DNA of 8,206 bases, taken from Candidatus Cloacimonadota bacterium. Lineage in GTDB: Bacteria > Cloacimonadota > Cloacimonadia > Cloacimonadales > TCS61. The position numbers and the translations under genes are program-made. The notes beneath the pieces are model-generated. The model made no database searches, was not told where the DNA came from, and worked only from the letters and a program-made list of their open reading frames with translations. Shown here piece after piece: positions 6,346-8,206 of this stretch. The stretch is from the NCBI GenBank assembly GCA_030628755.1, contig DAOVQH010000094.1, forward strand, positions 1 to 8,206, given 5' to 3'. Numbering within the stretch: the stretch's first letter is position 1; every line of letters starts with the position of its first letter.

Positions 6346-6377
6346 TAAGAAGAATTAATTTAAAGGGAGAAGGAAAA

Positions 6378-8206
6378 TTGAAAAAGATAAGTATTATTTT
6401 TATAATTCTTTTATTGTCTATTTGTGTATTAGCAACTCAGCAAAATACATTTGAACTTCAACGTTTGGCAGAAAAATTTAGAATCGAATATGAACAGAAA
6501 AGAGCAGAAGCATATCAGAAAGCTGCTCAAATGAATTGGCCTACTACATTTACAACCGAAGAAGGTTCATTTGCAGAGCTACAGGTTTTAGATGAGTTTG
6601 GTATGCCTAAATATTATATCACTCATAATGCAATTGCGGCTCAAACAATTTCAACTGACGAAGTTTATACAGGTGGAAATGCGGGTCTTTGTTTATCTGG
6701 TTCGGGAATAACCGTACATGAGTGGGATGCCGGAGGAGTCTTACTTACACATCAGGAATTCGTTAGTCCTAGTAGGGTAACTCAAGTAGATGGTCCTATA
6801 AGTACACACTACCATTCTACTCATGTTGCTGGAACAATAATGGCTTCCGGAGTGGTCGCCAGCGCAAAAGGAATGGCTTTTGCTGCAACTTTACGGGCTT
6901 TTGATTGGACTAATGATACTTCAGAAATGGCTTCCGAGGCAGCATTAGGTGCTTTAATCTCAAATCATTCTTATGGATATGTTAGAGGATGGGCTTATGG
7001 TAACTGGGGATCTGGTACTAATTGGTATTGGCATGGTAATGCTTCTGTAAATACAACTGAAGATTATTTATTTGGTTTTTATGATAGCGACTCACAGCAA
7101 CATGACCAGATAGCCTATAATGCTCCAGATTACCTAATTGTGAAATCAGCAGGAAATGACCGAAATGACGATCATTCAGGAGGACATTATGTCTGGGATG
7201 TATGGCATTGGGTTTGGAGCACTGCTTATCGTGACCCAGATGGCGGAACGACCGGCTATGATTGTATTGGAACTGTTGGTATTGCTAAAAACATTCTTAC
7301 TGTAGGTGCTGTCAATGATATTACTGGCGGTTATACTCAACCAAGTGATGTGTCAATGAGTTCTTTCAGTTCCTGGGGACCTGCCGATGATGGAAGGATA
7401 AAACCCGATATATGTGCTAATGGTATATCATTGTATTCTACCGATGATGATCATAATTCGGATTATACCACATTAAGCGGCACATCAATGTCTTCGCCAT
7501 CAGTTACAGGATCACTTGCATTATTGCAGGAATATTATATTTCCCAGAATGCTGGTAGTACTAATATGCTGGCTGCAACTTTAAAAGGACTGGTAATTCA
7601 TACAGCAGATGAAGCAGGAACAAATAACGGACCTGACTATGAATTTGGCTGGGGTTTGATGAACACTGAATCTGCAACAAATGTAATCAGGTATAATGGA
7701 ACAACAGATTACATTCTTGAAACTTCTCTTTCAAGCGGTGGAAGTTTTCAAATAAATTTTAATTCTGACGGTACTACTCCGTTAGTTGCTACAATATGTT
7801 GGACGGATCCTGCCGGAACTCCAACAGCAGCATCTCTTGACCCCACAACAAAAATGCTTGTTAATGACCTGGATATAAGAATCACAAAAAATGGTTCAAC
7901 TTATTATCCCTGGAAACTTGATGCAGCAAATCCATCCAATGCAGCCACAAATAGCGGTGATAACAACACAGATAATGTTGAAAAAATAGAAATTTCAAGT
8001 CCCACATCTGGAGAATATACTATATCTATTACTCATAAAGTACCGTTAAGTTCATCACAGAATTACTCTCTTATCATCACTGGAATTGATCCCAGTGTTC
8101 TTGTTTCTACTCCCACTTTCTCACCACCAGCAGGAACTTATGGAACTACTCAAAGTGTAACTATCAGTTGTGCTACATCTGGAGCTACTATTTACTACAC
8201 AACAGA
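6378..8206 (+). CDS. Secreted S8 (subtilisin-like, KP-43-type) serine protease, 3' end cut by window
   Basis: The frame is open for 609 codons to the right edge. It starts at TTG (6378), preceded by GGGAGAAGG; no ATG precedes the signal peptide, and the next Met (52) would remove it. Residues 1-19 (MKK, hydrophobic core, VLA) are a signal peptide; there is no lipobox. Residues ~22-100 are a charged helical stretch and a short pro-region. The catalytic domain holds Asp117 (EWDAGG), His146 (HSTHVAGT; the common form is HGTHVAGT), oxyanion Asn260 (SAGND) and Ser370 (GTSMSSPSVTG), so it should be active. Residues ~446-570 resemble the beta-sandwich after the catalytic domain in KP-43-like subtilases (LVNDLDIRI, then NTDNVEKIEI). 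From ~576 a chitobiase/hexosaminidase C-terminal module begins (PTFSPPAGTYG, then ATSGATIYYTT), often repeated as a cell-surface spacer. The protein is exported and degrades proteins outside the cytoplasm. It is unrelated to the glycan operon. Confidence 0.93.
   Translation, partial: MKKISIIFIILLLSICVLATQQNTFELQRLAEKFRIEYEQKRAEAYQKAAQMNWPTTFTTEEGSFAELQVLDEFGMPKYYITHNAIAAQTISTDEVYTGGNAGLCLSGSGITVHEWDAGGVLLTHQEFVSPSRVTQVDGPISTHYHSTHVAGTIMASGVVASAKGMAFAATLRAFDWTNDTSEMASEAALGALISNHSYGYVRGWAYGNWGSGTNWYWHGNASVNTTEDYLFGFYDSDSQQHDQIAYNAPDYLIVKSAGNDRNDDHSGGHYVWDVWHWVWSTAYRDPDGGTTGYDCIGTVGIAKNILTVGAVNDITGGYTQPSDVSMSSFSSWGPADDGRIKPDICANGISLYSTDDDHNSDYTTLSGTSMSSPSVTGSLALLQEYYISQNAGSTNMLAATLKGLVIHTADEAGTNNGPDYEFGWGLMNTESATNVIRYNGTTDYILETSLSSGGSFQINFNSDGTTPLVATICWTDPAGTPTAASLDPTTKMLVNDLDIRITKNGSTYYPWKLDAANPSNAATNSGDNNTDNVEKIEISSPTSGEYTISITHKVPLSSSQNYSLIITGIDPSVLVSTPTFSPPAGTYGTTQSVTISCATSGATIYYTT

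Larger units (their letters stand above)
5625..6377. other. Long non-coding stretch with several hairpins
   Basis: About 750 bp without a credible gene on either strand. Positions 5637-5760 are moderately GC-rich; CGGGACAAGC (5668-5677) is the inverse of GCTTGTCCCG in the repeats (5577-5586), and GATGAGAAC (5717-5725) also recurs in the repeats, so this may be degraded kin of the repeat family. Positions 5761-5995 are AT-rich and I see nothing in them. Positions 5996-6270 hold three successive inverted repeats, listed separately. Positions 6271-6377 lead into the protease gene. Confidence 0.6.

Noticed and set aside
6378..6437. Lipoprotein signal peptide on the protease (Cys near residue 16)
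   Set aside because: The residue before Cys is Ile, which does not fit a lipobox; a standard signal peptidase I site after VLA is a better reading.

Overview
The window is AT-rich and chromosomal in character. It holds the edge of an insertion sequence, part of a glycan biosynthesis operon, one tRNA gene with an unusual tandem repeat behind it, a long structured non-coding stretch, and the start of a secreted protease gene. The organism looks like a Gram-negative of the Fibrobacteres-Chlorobi-Bacteroidetes (FCB) superphylum. The subtilase carries a KP-43-like layout followed by a chitobiase/hexosaminidase C-terminal module, a combination I associate with Bacteroidota and Candidatus Cloacimonadota. 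Cloacimonadota is my leading but unproven guess; there is no rRNA or housekeeping protein here to settle it.

Layout. Positions 1-707 (minus) are the N-terminal 235 codons of a DUF772-type, IS1182-like transposase that runs off the left edge. Positions 813-4896 (minus) are three tightly coupled genes, transcribed from a degenerate polysaccharide-deacetylase-like protein, through a GT4-like glycosyltransferase, to a second GT4 glycosyltransferase. Both junctions are ATGA stop/start overlaps, so this is one transcription unit. The insertion sequence lies directly downstream of its last visible gene. Positions 4897-5046 are a divergent intergenic region with outward-facing TTGACA boxes, one serving the operon and one serving a tRNA-Lys(CTT) gene at 5047-5122 that encodes its own CCA.

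Behind the tRNA lie two tandem 251-bp repeats (5123-5624, about 96% identical). Each ends in the last eight bases of the tRNA (GTGTACCA) and also carries a 12-base match to its T-arm/acceptor region. This resembles the tandem repeats of the E. coli tyrT locus. Positions 5625-6377 carry no credible gene but hold three successive hairpin structures, the largest a 161-bp imperfect inverted repeat. From 6378 (plus) a TTG-initiated, signal-peptide-bearing S8 serine protease runs off the right edge.

How the genes work together: the minus-strand operon probably builds or modifies a cell-surface polysaccharide. Two cytosolic GT4 enzymes would add sugars, while the deacetylase-fold protein has lost every catalytic motif residue I can place and may act as a non-catalytic partner. 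The subtilase is an independent secreted enzyme. The features most worth a second look are the tRNA-derived tandem repeats, the apparent pseudo-deacetylase, and the long inverted repeat upstream of the protease.
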